From NCBI GenBank assembly GCA_028753945.1, contig JAPNXP010000001.1, forward strand, positions 8,422,501-8,486,500: a DNA stretch of 64,000 nucleotides, in the 5' to 3' direction. Under the pieces are notes generated by a model. It saw nothing but the letters and a program-made list of their open reading frames with translations, ran no database searches and was not told where the DNA came from. This DNA comes from Hexactinellida sp. DTS-2022 (taxonomy: Eukaryota > Porifera > Hexactinellida). The number at the start of each line of letters is the position of its first letter. The first letter of the stretch is position 1. The position numbers and the translations under genes were made by a program. Below are positions 53,125 to 64,000 of the stretch, piece after piece.

Positions 53125-55454
53125 AGTTAATTAATCATCAATATTATCATCATCATTATGAATAAGGTTGTTCACTAGAATATATTGGTTACTTTTAAGT
53201 TGCTGGCACGAGGGAGCCTTTCGAATAGGAAACTTGCGATTCATTAACAGTATGGGATCACTGAGAAATCATTCTAACAAATATATCCTTTAAATTTTCT
53301 TCAAATGAAAATTTGCGAGCAAGACGATCTCTGTATCTTCGTATATATTTGTTAGAAGCCTCTAGTCCTTCTTCAGATAAGTGCTCTAGTCCATGCCCAT
53401 CGTTGAATGTTGAGATGATTTCAGGTGCATGCGCTAATAGCTTGTGTAATGTAGGGGAAACATTAGCCCAAGGGAATTCACAAATATTTGACTGGTAGAT
53501 CTTACTGCAAACAATTGCTAGTTCTTCTGTATCCACTCTTTTGCTGCTATTATAGACACGTAGGATTGCTCCTAGGCATGTGTGAATTTCAATTATGTGG
53601 GACTTGAATTAAGACGGGATCACTGTTAAAACCCAGTAGAGGAAATCTTGATAGTTGTCATCCTTTCTTATCAAGCATCTTCTTACCACATTACCAGTAG
53701 TTGTAGTTCCACCTTGTGTTGAAGGGCTGTCAATGATAATATTCAAATTGTCATTAATTAAACTTGTAATGAATTTTTTAGCATCTGAGAGACTGAGACT
53801 CTCTTAGAAGTTGGTGACCACTTAAATACACCTGCGTGCAAATGGCTAATAAGAAGTAGAAACCAGCCAAAACATCGGAGATATGCGTGCAGAGGAGAGC
53901 TTGGATTGATGTCTAAGTCAGATATTGGTTTGTGTGTTATGTTGAATCTTTTGTCAGAAGACAATGAGAGAAATTGCTCTTCGTCAACTTCTTGAAATAC
54001 TACTTTGGCATCTGTTATCGATCGATTAATTGGAAACCCGTCTTTCACCATATCCAGATCATGGATTTGTTTGAATGTCGCTGTGCAGAACTGGCAACAT
54101 GCGCCTCCAGCTCCACTAAGAATTTTAGCCATTTCCCATCCAATTGAGAACGCTGAATTTCAACATGACAAATTCCGCTAGTTAATTAATTAAACTAAAC
54201 CATCTTCTACTATCTGGGTAGACTGAGCCAGGGCCGGCGCCACCGGGGGTGTCCTGGGTGTCCAGACACCCACTGCCTCAAGGAAATGAAGCGGTGCTTG
54301 GACAGTGACACCCACTAGACTATACAGTGGACACCCACAAAACCCACACCTCATAATACGTGGCGCCGGCAATGTAGACTCCCTATAGATTAGTGTATCC
54401 ATAAGATATCGAATATTGTCTTCGTTTTCCTGAAGAGCTAATATCTCAACTGGTCGAATTGAGAAAGGAGAATTGGGTAGTGGGTTTTTCCAAATCAGTT
54501 TGTTTTCGATGTCGGATATAGAAATTACCTTAAACCCGAATAGAATAAAACTTTTCGTTGAAATCTCGGGGTGAGTGGCTTGCTGGTAAACTCGGTGACA
54601 GCCCGAGCCGTCAAGTCCATCTGAAATTCGTATCTTCAGATTGCTGGCAATGTCAATGTCAGAAGCAGTCAATATTCTGTTCACTGTATGTGTCAGAAGC
54701 TTGTTGTAAGATATACTAATGCCTACCTGATGATCTCGATTGACTGGAAAGATGTCATTAGTCAAGCAGATTTGAGATCGATGGGTAGCTATTCGATTGT
54801 AACCTGGAAGCTGGACATCTGAGAGCAATAACCTTCTTAAATCGATGTATTTCTTCTTCCCAATTTCTAAAGAATCCATTAAGAATGCAGCTTTATCACA
54901 GGTCAATTTATTGCAGACTAGACCGAAGCTTCCCTTAGCGATAATTTCTTTGCAAAACTTCGCATTAGTAAAGTCGTATTCAGCCTGTGAACATAGCATC
55001 ATCATGTAACAGGAGAGTTCCTTACTGGAAACATTTTCTTGTTCAGCAACTGTCTCAAGATGTGCTAGTAGAGAGGACAATCGATTACGTAGCCCTTTAG
55101 TTGATAATTCGTTCAGAGGCTTACGGGTGGGTCTACTTGACTAGAGCAAACACTCCCAATCACCATGTCTTCATCTGAGTATTGAGAACCAGTACTCAAT
55201 CTTGGATGCTTAGCAGCAGGTAATGTGTAAAAGGATATCGCATTCCAAGTAGATATGTCGGCTCGCTTCAAGTATTCTCTTCTATCTTCTCTGAGACTCG
55301 AAAATTTTCTCCGAAATGTATCATGCGCAGTATCTTCCAAACTATTCAGGACAATAAACTCGGACGCAATTGAGGTGATAGGTTTGTCCTTTCGAGCAGT
55401 GAAGAATGTGTATGCATCTTCGTTATTCATAATAGTGCTAATATTATAAAACAA
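53125..55454 (-). pseudogene. RAG1/Transib-superfamily transposase relic
   Basis: Minus strand, read from 55436 down. Order of recognisable blocks: KPLNELSTKGLRNRLSSLL (about 55110-55060, Transib-like start of the core); KIRISDGLDGSGC (54628-54600, first catalytic Asp in the RAG1 'DGMGD' context); NPLPNSPFSIRP (near 54470, cf. RAG1 'KPNSELCCKP'); CCQFC (54090, zinc Cys pair); PSSPLHAYLRCFGW (near 53910, cf. RAG1 'IDALHCDIG'); TTTGNVVRRCL (near 53690); HKLLAHAPEII (53445, zinc His pair, cf. 'HKTLAHVPEII'); SEEGLEASNKYIRRYR (53370, catalytic Glu, cf. 'SEGNESGNKLFRRFR'); and SDPILLMNRKF after a frameshift. Broken by frameshifts near 55120, 53800 and 53258, a stop near 53614 and a MITE at 54229. 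A GT-AG intron of about 50 bp near 54150 is possible. Confidence 0.78.
54229..54374. mobile_element. hAT-like MITE in the RAG1-like relic
   Basis: Left end CAGGGCCGGCGCCACC, right end GTGGCGCCGGCAATG. TAGACTGA and TAGACTCC lie at or within 2 bp of the ends, consistent with a decayed 8-bp TSD. It contains a repeated 'GACACCCAC' word. Confidence 0.55.
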
Positions 55455-55990
55455 TTATTATGATTTTGTGAGAAATTTCGAAAAATATAAACAAAGTGAG
55501 ATTTTTTAATCGAAATTTTTTTATCGTTGACACTTCCTGACACCGTAGTTAATGTGTATTTTGTAGAGCAGAAAATAAGGTAATAGAAAAATGTAAAGGA
55601 AAGTTCCGCAAGTGAAGGCATTAGAAGTACTATTACTTTTTGTAAAGCGGTCTATCATTTTATACCAGTTGTACAAACAAGCAGGTTTAAAATTAGAATA
55701 ATAAATTCCATTTCATCTTAGGCGTAACGAATGATGTAATTTATTATTCAGCAACAAAAGAGCTTTCGATTGATATACTATATATAGCAGGTATTTGACG
55801 TAAAGAATCTAAATAATTCAAAATTACATCATGGCTAAAATTTGAAACCATAGATACTATTTTTGGAATGTCAATTATGACCTCATTTGAAGACGTGTGA
55901 GTTCAATGGAAACGTTATTTTAGAAATTCCAATTGCTTCCCTAGATTAGTGAGGGTGCTGAATTCCAATATAACAACCTTATAAAGCAAT
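55455..55990. other. AT-rich flank between the RAG1-like relic and array unit 3
   Basis: Does not match the 1.2-kb unit and codes for nothing recognisable; probably the 5' part and end of the transposon. I could not find its TIR. Confidence 0.35.
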
Positions 55991-57059
55991 CCAAGGTTAC
56001 GATTTTTTATCCTATTTCCACATATCGTGCCACTGTGCAAAGAAATTTAAACCCCGATTTGTGGCATAAAACAACACACATTTGTATATTTGTGATTTTC
56101 CAAAAGGTGTAGAATTAAATTTATGAAAATTTTATTAAGTTCACAATTTATGATTTCAAGTAATGAGCCATAATTAGTTTAAATAGGTGTTAAAAATTTG
56201 ATCAAAAATCGTAACCCCAGGTGCAAATTAGACGGTCACTTCGAACCTACATGCCAAATTTCAGCCCTCAATGTAAAAAGGTGTGCTACGGAGAATTATT
56301 TAATTAAAAATCCAAAATTGCAGCCTGTGCCGACGCATGTTCCTTTGGAGGCACTATATTTTGTTGTTGGTTTATTGATAGTGCCTCCATAGGATCATGC
56401 TGTCGGCACAGGCGCAATTTTGGATTTTTTTTCCGCCATGTCATCATCACTATGAAGGTGTTAAATTATTTCAAAAAGGTGTTTCAGAAGGCATCGACCC
56501 TTATAGTGGCGGAAGTTTCAAATTAATCACTTCATTTTAGAGATATTCAAGTTTGAGTATAATATAACAGCTGATGACTCAGCATTTTTTATGTGAGTGT
56601 TGGGTCATCACCCAACATGAACTAACCCATTTTAAATATCGGATTAACAAAATTGTAAAAAAACATTTTTTCAACGAAGTCATCATCACCTCAAGATGTC
56701 AAGACCCACTTGTATAGGTGGCACGTGCCATAAGGACCAATTGATATATTGAAAGTTTGTTTCTATCTTCTATGATCTCTGAGATTTATGATATTTAATT
56801 AATTAGTATAATTAACTATTAATATTATTTATAATTTAACACCAATTTCAAAGTCAACTTATATTTATTAAGTTTAATTATTTTGTCATAAATAATAAAT
56901 AAATTAATTTGGTTATCAAATTTCAATTCCGCACACTCGATAACCCCTAATAAACAAATTGGGAGCATCTATATAAGTCATATACTGACTTAATTAATTA
57001 TAATTAATTACGTCAGTATATTAACAGTGCAAGAGTATTCTTGGAGAAGGAAATATAAT

Positions 57060-57452
57060 TAGGGCTGAAACGAATATACCGAATATTCGAATATTCGTTC
57101 GAAATGATTGAACGAATATTCGTTCGTTTGCAAACGAATATTCGTTACGAAACGAATATTAGATAGAAACGGATATTCGTTGACTAATTTTGACAACAGC
57201 AAGACTTTTGTATAGCTTAGAGATATCGTAAATATAAATTCCTTCCTAAACTAGCTGATTATTAGTTAACTTGAGTATAATACACTTTGTAACTATTATT
57301 ATACCATTGTAACATGAAAAACCTATTTTCCAATGTATTTTATCTCTAGAAATTGATTTAATGCTTAGTCATGCAAACGAACGAATATTCGAATATTCGT
57401 TCGTTTAGAAAAAGGTTCGTTCGTTACATTTCGAATATTCGTTTCAGCCCTA
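57060..57452. mobile_element. hAT MITE in array unit 3
   Basis: 393 bp, ends TAGGGCTGAAACGAATAT and ATATTCGTTTCAGCCCTA, perfect 8-bp TSD AATATAAT (57052-57059, 57453-57460). Sister of 47238-48533. Confidence 0.88.
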
Positions 57453-60400
57453 AATATAATCACATAATCTGTCATTGTTATGGAAAGTAGAATCTTAGTT
57501 TTCAATTGGAAAATAGAAGCCTACTCGATCTCACAAGTTGAATCAATATAATAATAACGAGTTGAAACAATAGAATTTGATTTAACACTTTCAATTGAAC
57601 TGAAGTGTTAGTAAACAAAGGAAACTTGCAACTCAATTGTGGCACAAACTAAGTACAATTTGAAAATTCGTGCACTATGAAAAGGTGTAGAATTTAATTC
57701 TCTATCGAATGCATATATATTTAATTTTCGGGTACTATTTATTGTTCCTGTTTCAATATTAAACAGGTGCAAAAATGTGTCCAAAAAAGTTTAATCAAAA
57801 TTCGTGACCCCAGGTGCACATCTGTAACCCATGAGACACATATTCTGAAGATTTTGGCTCTTAGTAATTATAACTCTGTTCTGTGGAGAAGATACGGAAG
57901 GAAAATAATAAAATCCAAAATTGCAGCCTGTGCCGACGCATGTTCCTTTGGTGGCACTATATTTTTATCGTTGTTTATTGATAGTGCCTCCAAAGGAACA
58001 TGCTGTCGGCACAGGCTGCAATTTTGGATTTTTTTATCGCTATGTCATCATCACCATGAATGTGTTAAATTATTTTAGAAAGGTGTTTCAAAAGGCAACA
58101 ACCCTTAGTGAGTTGTAAGTTTCGTTTTAGCTAACTTCATTTCAAAGATATTCAAGTTTCAGTAGAATATAAGAAGTGATGAGTCAGCATTTTTTATGTG
58201 AGTGTTGGGTGATCACCCAACACAAACCAAACCATTCGAAATATAGAATTCACAAAATTGTAAAAACACATTTTTTTGACGATGTCATCATCACCTCAAG
58301 GTGTCAAGACCCACTTGTATAGGTGGTACCTGGCATAAGGACCAATTGATAAATTGAAAGTTTGTTTCTATCTTCTATGATCTCTGAGATTTATGATATT
58401 TAATTAATTAGTATAAATAATTATTAATAATATTTATAATTTAACACCAATTTCAATGTCAACTTACAATTATTAAGTTAAATTATTTTGTCATAAATAA
58501 TTAATTAATTAATTTGGCTATCAAATTTCAATTCCGCACACTCGATAACCCCTAATAAACAAATTGGAAGCATCTTTATAAGTCATATACTGACTGAATT
58601 AATTATAATTAATTACGTCATTATATTAACAGTGGAATAATATTCTCGCAGAATTAAATATAATCACATAATCTGTCGTTGTTATGAAATATATAATATT
58701 TTATTTCAATTGGAAAATAGAAGCCTACTCGATCTCACAAGTTGAATCAATATAATAATAACGAGTTGAAACAATAGAATTAGATTTAACACTTTCAATT
58801 GAACTGAAGTGTTAGTAAACAAAGGAAACTTGCAACTCAATTGTGGCACAAACTAAGTACAATTTGAAAATTCGTGCACTGTGAAAAGGTGTAGAATTTA
58901 ATTCTCTATCGAATGCATATAAATTAAATATTCGCGCACTATTTATTGTTCTTTTTCAAATATTAAACAGGTGCAAATATGTGTCCAAAAAAATGTAATA
59001 AAAAATCGTGACCCCAGGTGCACATCTGTAACCCATGAGACACCCATCCTAAAAATTTGGGCTCTTAGTTAATTAAACTCTGTTCTGTGGAGTGGCTACG
59101 GATAAATAAAAAATCCAAAATTGCAGCCTGTGCCGACGCATGTTCCTTTGGTGGCACTATATTTTGTTGGTTGTTTATTGATAGTTCCTCCAAAAGAACA
59201 TGCTGTCGGCGCAGGCTGCAATTTTGGATTTTTTTTTCGCCATGTCATCATCACTATGAAGGTGTTAAATTATTTCAAAAAGGTGTTACAGAAGGCATCG
59301 ACCCTTAGAGTGGTGGAAGTTTCCATTTAGTTCATATAATTTTAGAGATATTCAAGTTTGAGTAGAATATAATAGCTGATGACTCAGCATTTTTTATGTG
59401 AGTGTTGGCTCATCACCCAACATCAACTAACCCATTTTAAAAATCGAATTAACAAAATTGTAAAAATACATTTTTTTGACGATGTCATCATCACCTCAAG
59501 GTGTCAAGACCTACTTGTATAGGTGGTACGTGGCATAAGGACCAATTGATAAATTGAAAGTTTGTTTCTATCTTGTATCATCTCTGAGATTAATGAAATT
59601 TACCTAATTAGTATAAATATTTAATTAATAAATTAATAATTTAACACCAATATTATGTACAGCAAAATAAATAAAGTTCAATTATTTGCACTTATTATTA
59701 ATTTAAATCGAATTTCACTATCATATTTGAATTCAGCGCACTCGATAACCCCAATAATCCAATTGGAAAATTCTATAAGTTAAATACAAAAGGAATTTAT
59801 TATAATAAATTATGTCAGTACATTAATTGTGCAAAAAGAATATTCTCGCCGAAATAAATATAATCACTTAATCTGTCGTTGTTGTGGAATGTAAAATCTT
59901 AACGGTTCTATAATAAACCATCTTTAGTTTAAAGCCATTCATTCATTACTTATTGATATTAAATTAAATTATTAGTTATTTATTTTAGCAATGTTATCCA
60001 CGGTGAGTTGAGTAAAGTCAACAAATTCCATATATAAATTAATTTAATTTAATCCATTGTATAGTAATGCTACAATTAAATAGAAGCCAGCTGGAATTTA
60101 TAAGTTGAATCAATTTAATTATCGCAAGTTGAATCAATAGAGTAGGATTTAACAAGTTAAATCAATATAATTATTACAAGTTAAAACAATGGAATTAGAT
60201 TTCACAGTTTTATTGAAATTGAAGTGTTGAGTAAACAAATGGATTTCAACCCTCATTTATGGCAGAAATTAAACCAATTTTAGCAAATTTTCTTCTCCCA
60301 TCAGACGCATAATTTTAAGATGAATCTAAATATTAAATAAAATTTTGGGGTTTATTAAAACATATTTTGAGTTATGGACAAGACAAATTTTGAAAGGTGT

Positions 60401-60540
60401 TAAAGATGTGTCCAAAAAAATTTAATCAAAAATCGTAACCCCAGGTGCACATCTGTAACCCATGAGACACCCATCCTAAAAATTTGGGCTCTTAGTTGGT
60501 AAAACTCTGTTCTGTGGAGTGGCTACGGAAGAATAATAAT

Positions 60541-60916
60541 AACTAACCAAAGCACTAAGATTAGAACTGGGCCACTATACTATAGTATAGTCGGCACAGT
60601 AATAACTAACCAAGGCAGTAAGATTAGAACTGGGCCACTATACTATAGTATAGTCGGCACAGTAATAACTAACCAAAGCACTAAGATTAGAACTGGGCCA
60701 CTATACTATAGTATAGTCGGCACAGTAATAATATACCAAAGCACTAAGATTATAACTGGGTCACTATACTATAGTATAGTCGGCACAGTAATAACCAAGG
60801 CAGTAAGATTAGAACTGGGCCACTATACTATAGTATAGTCGGCACAGTAATAATAACCAAATCACTAAGACCAATACTGGGCCACTATACTATATAGTAT
60901 AGTCGGCACAGTAAAA
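60541..60916. repeat. 63-bp tandem array with internal palindrome
   Basis: Six units starting near 60538, 60601, 60664, 60727, 60790 and 60849. Each has AACTGGGCCACTATACTATA followed by GTATAGTCGGCACAGTAATA, so CTATACTATAGTATAG is a perfect palindrome in every unit. The last unit has CTATACTATATAGTATAG, a 2-bp expansion. Confidence 0.88.
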
Positions 60917-61331
60917 ACCCTCGCAATTTAATACACACGATAATCTGAATATTTGTAGTTGTTATTATAAAATATAGCTAGACCAAGTAGTGGCTGAATA
61001 ATCTGTCGCGAAACGACCTAGACTAAAGAGTAATGTAAATTATATTTGAATTTTCTTCATTTTTAGGTTGTTTATGCAAAGAAATTTAAAAAATTGGTGA
61101 AGCTTGAAAATCAGAGGGAAAAATACAGGGAAAGTGTGATGGTGGTAAGTTTACTTTATTGCATTGCACTTCCATTATTATACGTAAATGATTGAAAGTT
61201 TTTGTATATAAATAATATCTATTTAAAACACATATTTTAAAAGAACGATTGATACACAAACTGTCTCTAGTAAATCAATCTTTACTAGGTAAAGAAAATC
61301 TTAATCTGTATATAAATATACTGTATATATA

Positions 61332-61476
61332 CTACAGTAGAACATCGGTAATACGAACACCAAGGGACCTTAAAGATTCTTTTTGCCTTATCCGAAATTC
61401 GTATTACCGGTATCATTGCATTGAAAATCATTTAAAGGGTCCAAAAATGGTGTTAATACTAACGAAGTTCTACAGT
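61332..61476. mobile_element. Short CAGTAGAAC-headed MITE
   Basis: TACAGTAGAACATCGGTAAT at the left, GAAGTTCTACAGTA at the right, with TA-type borders. Inside are ACGAACACCAAGG and TTCGTATTACCGGTA. Confidence 0.5.
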
Positions 61477-61479
61477 ACA

Positions 61480-61870
61480 TCTATAATATTAAAATTTGAT
61501 TGTTGTGTGTTTGTTTGTGTGTTTGTTTATTTGTTTATTTGCTTGTTTGTCCGGATTGTATTAAAGTGATGGGGGAATAGAAACCGCATTTATAATTGAG
61601 ATAGAGACTAACTTCCACAAGTTATATTATGTAAACAAGTATGCAGATTACGAATTTTGCATTTACAAATTCGAATATGAATCTTTATCGTTGTTGTTTA
61701 CCAAAATAAGTAAACAAAATTAATTAATATTCAAAATAAACCTAGAGGCTATCTTCCAACGGATTTTATTGGTTAACAAGGATGCTGATTTCGAATTTGA
61801 AGCCTACAAATTTATTATGTGAATATTTGTTGTTGTTGTTGTTGTTGTTATTGACAAAAAGAAGTAAAGA
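61480..61870 (-). repeat. Body/tail fragment of the hairpin-headed element, reversed
   Basis: Reverse complement carries the same tail (ACAACAATC, CAAACACACAA, TCCGGACAAACAAG, CACTTTAATACAATCCGG) and two diverged 141-bp units with TTGTTGTTGTTTAC. The GC-hairpin head is absent. Confidence 0.6.
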
Positions 61871-61959
61871 AAAAGCTATTTATTTTCTATTGAAAAATGC
61901 GAGACAGTGTATCGGTTGAGTTATCCGTCTTGAAGCGGCCGAGACTGAAGGACTCTGTA

Positions 61960-62432
61960 TACAGTGGTGTTCGCCTAATAGCAAGTCGCATTTTGCACGA
62001 AATTTGCTTGCTAATAGGCGAACTTGCTATTAGGGGAACAAAAATAACATTAAATGCTCGCTTAGGGACAGAAAATACCTTGCTAATACATACTTGCCAA
62101 TCTATAGCAAGTCTATGGCGGGACGGTGGAATGAATTTTGGCGGGACATAAGGAAGTTTGGCGGGACAAAGAACATTAGTAGATAAATAAGTGATGTAGT
62201 ATTACTATTACTAGTTAATAATAATTCATATACTATATTTTCTATAATTAGAGTTCAAAATAGTCCTAGTAATTGTAATAATTTGATTATCTCAACGGAA
62301 GGAACCTTGCTCCAATTGCATAAAACGAGACGTCCAGTCAAAAATCTCTGCCAAAAAGCGGGACGGTTGGCAAGTATGCTAAAAGAGCAATATTGCTATT
62401 AGAGCAATTGCTATTAGGCGAACACTACTGTA
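61960..62432. mobile_element. TA-flanked MITE, 473 bp
   Basis: TA-CAGTGGTGTTCGCCTAATAGC at the left and GCTATTAGGCGAACACTACTG-TA at the right, a 20-bp-plus TIR. 'TTGGCGGGAC' repeats lie inside. Confidence 0.75.
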
Positions 62433-62442
62433 TTTATATTTA

Positions 62443-62625
62443 TACAGTCGACTCCGCTTAATAGAGTCACCTCGAGACCAGTTATTTAGACCCGATTTAG
62501 CGGAGAAATCTATTAACCGAAAATAATTTAAGTCAAACTATGATTCCGTCGAATATATCCTGTGAAATTCTGATCTGTTATGCGATTCAATTAACTAGTG
62601 GCTCTATTAAGCGGAGGATACTGTA
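62443..62625. mobile_element. Pogo-like MITE, sister of 2113-2281
   Basis: TA-CAGTCGACTCCGCTTAATAG and CTATTAAGCGGAGGATACTG-TA. Shares the AAATCTATTAACCG core with the 2113 copy. Confidence 0.75.
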
Positions 62626-62918
62626 TTTATATTTTTATTGTTTGTCCAGAATTGAATAAAGAAGCCAATGTATCCCAGGGCTGATTATTTGATACACACT
62701 AACCGCTCAAAAGTATGTTTTTGAACTACAATAATTTTATTCCAAGCACAACATACTTCTTTTAGCGTATTAATTAATTAAAATTAGCTAGTAGCTAGCC
62801 ATGATTATTCTCTCAGAGCTTATTTTAACCCCCGGTTTAACCCCTGGCATAGCATTCTATACTCTAAGGCAATACCTCGGTTGAATGGACTTGGACCATG
62901 GATGAACTAGTATAGTCA

Positions 62919-63813
62919 ACTAAATATATGCAATGCAATTATTCTTCGAAATAAGTAATCCCGGCAGCTTCTACTTATGTAATTGTTTTTTTTATAAAGG
63001 TGGTCATATACAAGACGCATATTATTGAGGTACCACTATGTCGAAATGACGTCACCGTATTGTCTAATAGGCAAAATATGCAAAAACTTTGAACGCATGT
63101 AAAATATTCAATTTCACTTTATAACACAAATTGATGTAATTGACCCATCTAGGAGTTATTTTATATAAAATATCTCAGAATCAATTATCGAATGTTACTA
63201 CATTCCTCTGTGGATACGTGAATTCAATGATTGAGGTAATATCTCGAGTAGGAATATAGTTACAGCATAGTAAATGGATCCAATCGATAGCCCGTCCTTA
63301 AGAGAGAATTGTGAGAATTGTGATTATTGTAATATACATTCAAATGATTATACACATTTGCATAAAATTGGTTGGAGATAGAGCATCGAAATGTATTATC
63401 ATTGAATAGGAAGTTAAGGACGGGCTATCGATTGGATCCATTTATTAATAATGCTGTAACTATATTCGTACTCGAGATATTACCTCAGTCATTGAATTCA
63501 CGTTTCAAAGGCAACAGAGGAATGTGGTGACATTCCATAATAGATTCTGAGATATTTTATGTAAAATAATTTCTAGATGGGTTAGTCACAGCAATTTGTT
63601 TGAAAAAGCGAAATTGAACATTTTACAAGCGTTCAAAGTTTTGGAATATTTTGCCTATTAGACAATACGGTGACGTCATTTCGACATAGTGGTACACACG
63701 TACCTCAATAATATGCGTCTTGTACATGACCACCTTTATAAAAACAATTACATAAGTAGAAGCACCCTGGATTACTTATTTCGAAGAATAATTGCATTGC
63801 ATATACGTATTTA
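62919..63813. repeat. Foldback palindrome, arms about 390 bp
   Basis: Left arm 62919-63300 and right arm 63405-63813 are inverted copies (ATGCAATGCAATTATTCTTC, GAAATGACGTCACCGTATTG, AGCCCGTCCTTAA) around a unique centre of about 105 bp containing TGCATAAAATTGGTTGGAGA. A member of the family at 32580 and 47110. Non-coding. Confidence 0.82.
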
Positions 63814-64000
63814 GTCAGGGTTGCCAACCTCTGAAAACCAAAAAGCGGGAGATTTTTCCAATTTTGGCGGGAGTTTACCAAAAGATCGGGAGGTCGAAGG
63901 TGAAAAAACGTGGAGAAAAGCGGGAGACTCAAAATATATGCCATTTATTTTGAATCTACCATGAATAGAACGATACAATATGATTATTTTTTATGTTTGG
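63814..64000. other. Right edge, unassigned repeat start
   Basis: Begins CAGGGTTGCCAACCTCTGAA, a typical hAT-like head with GCGGGAGATTTTTCCA and GCGGGAG repeats. The other end is outside the window. Confidence 0.35.

Larger units (their letters stand above)
51785..60540. repeat. 1.2-kb tandem array (interrupted)
   Basis: Each unit carries a 125-bp inverted-repeat core (CAAAATTGCAGCCTGTGCCG ... CGGCACAGGCTGCAATTTTG) at 51785, 52617, 56307, 57909 and 59111. Core spacing is 1202 bp between the last two and 1602 bp between 56307 and 57909, which becomes 1201 once the 401-bp hAT-plus-TSD is removed. Units share GTGACCCCAGGTGCACATCT, GTGCACTGTGAAAAGGTGTA and ATCATCACCTCAAGGTGTCA words. The transposase relic lies between units 2 and 3. 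Confidence 0.8.

Noticed and set aside
57767..59330. Several short plus-strand frames with a repeated QPVPTHVPL or CADACSFGGT word.
   Set aside because: They are translations of the 125-bp inverted-repeat core of the 1.2-kb array.
52360..60920. CACTGTG and CACAGTA words that resemble recombination-signal heptamers near the RAG1-like relic.
   Set aside because: They are part of the repeated units of the tandem arrays, lack a nonamer at 12 or 23 bp, and are not placed at the ends of the transposase. Coincidence is the simpler reading.
1..64000. tRNA, rRNA and snRNA genes.
   Set aside because: I looked for T-arm words such as GTTCGAATC with paired acceptor ends and found none that fold; a covariance-model scan would settle it.

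Overview
This is a eukaryotic, almost certainly animal, nuclear window. It is AT-rich, has compact spliceosomal introns (53-65 bp in the DDX10 gene), and about half of it is transposon debris. The genes point to Metazoa: a BAK/BAX-type Bcl-2 protein, FAM124, TMEM248-like, VPS9D1, COA3, an FBXO31-like F-box protein, an RBM12-like RRM protein and a TTLL enzyme. Several loci are single-exon. Short introns plus Ginger, RAG1/Transib, OTU-transposon and hAT families suggest an invertebrate, possibly an early-branching lineage such as a sponge or cnidarian, but the sequence does not fix the phylum.

Region 1 (1-29.5 kb) is a gene-bearing block. In order: FAM124-like (-), TMEM248-like (+), FBXO31-like (+), a 4.3-kb repeat-rich gap, TTLL-like (+), RBM12-like (+), DDX10 (+, five exons), COA3 (-), VPS9D1 (+, four exons) and a BAK-like gene (+). 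The genes look like unrelated housekeeping functions: ribosome biogenesis, Rab-GEF signalling, cytochrome oxidase assembly, apoptosis, ubiquitin ligation and tubulin modification. Introns and gaps contain short inverted-repeat elements, many with intact target-site duplications (TSDs).

Region 2 (29.5-47.1 kb) is transposon-on-transposon. A Ginger-type DNA transposon (33181-40399) has near-identical terminal inverted repeats (TIRs) and encodes, on the minus strand, a gypsy-like integrase followed by what looks like a USP-type cysteine peptidase. It is broken by four later insertions, one of which carries a hAT transposase relic. Next is a 6.5-kb element (40544-47070) with long iterated TIRs, a first exon encoding a 2A-like ribosome-skipping leader, and a DDE-like transposase fused to an OTU peptidase.

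Region 3 (47.1-64 kb) is repeats: a foldback family with nested hATs, a 1.2-kb tandem array (about 51.8-60.5 kb) interrupted by a hAT and by a decayed RAG1/Transib-superfamily transposase (53.1-55.5 kb, minus strand), a 63-bp tandem array, and a large foldback palindrome at 62.9-63.8 kb.

The strongest candidates for an undescribed system are the two unrelated DNA transposons that each carry a deubiquitinase-like cysteine peptidase, one with a 2A-type leader, and the RAG1-related relic with both zinc-ligand motifs and the catalytic glutamate region still readable. All calls rest on reading the sequence; no database search was run.
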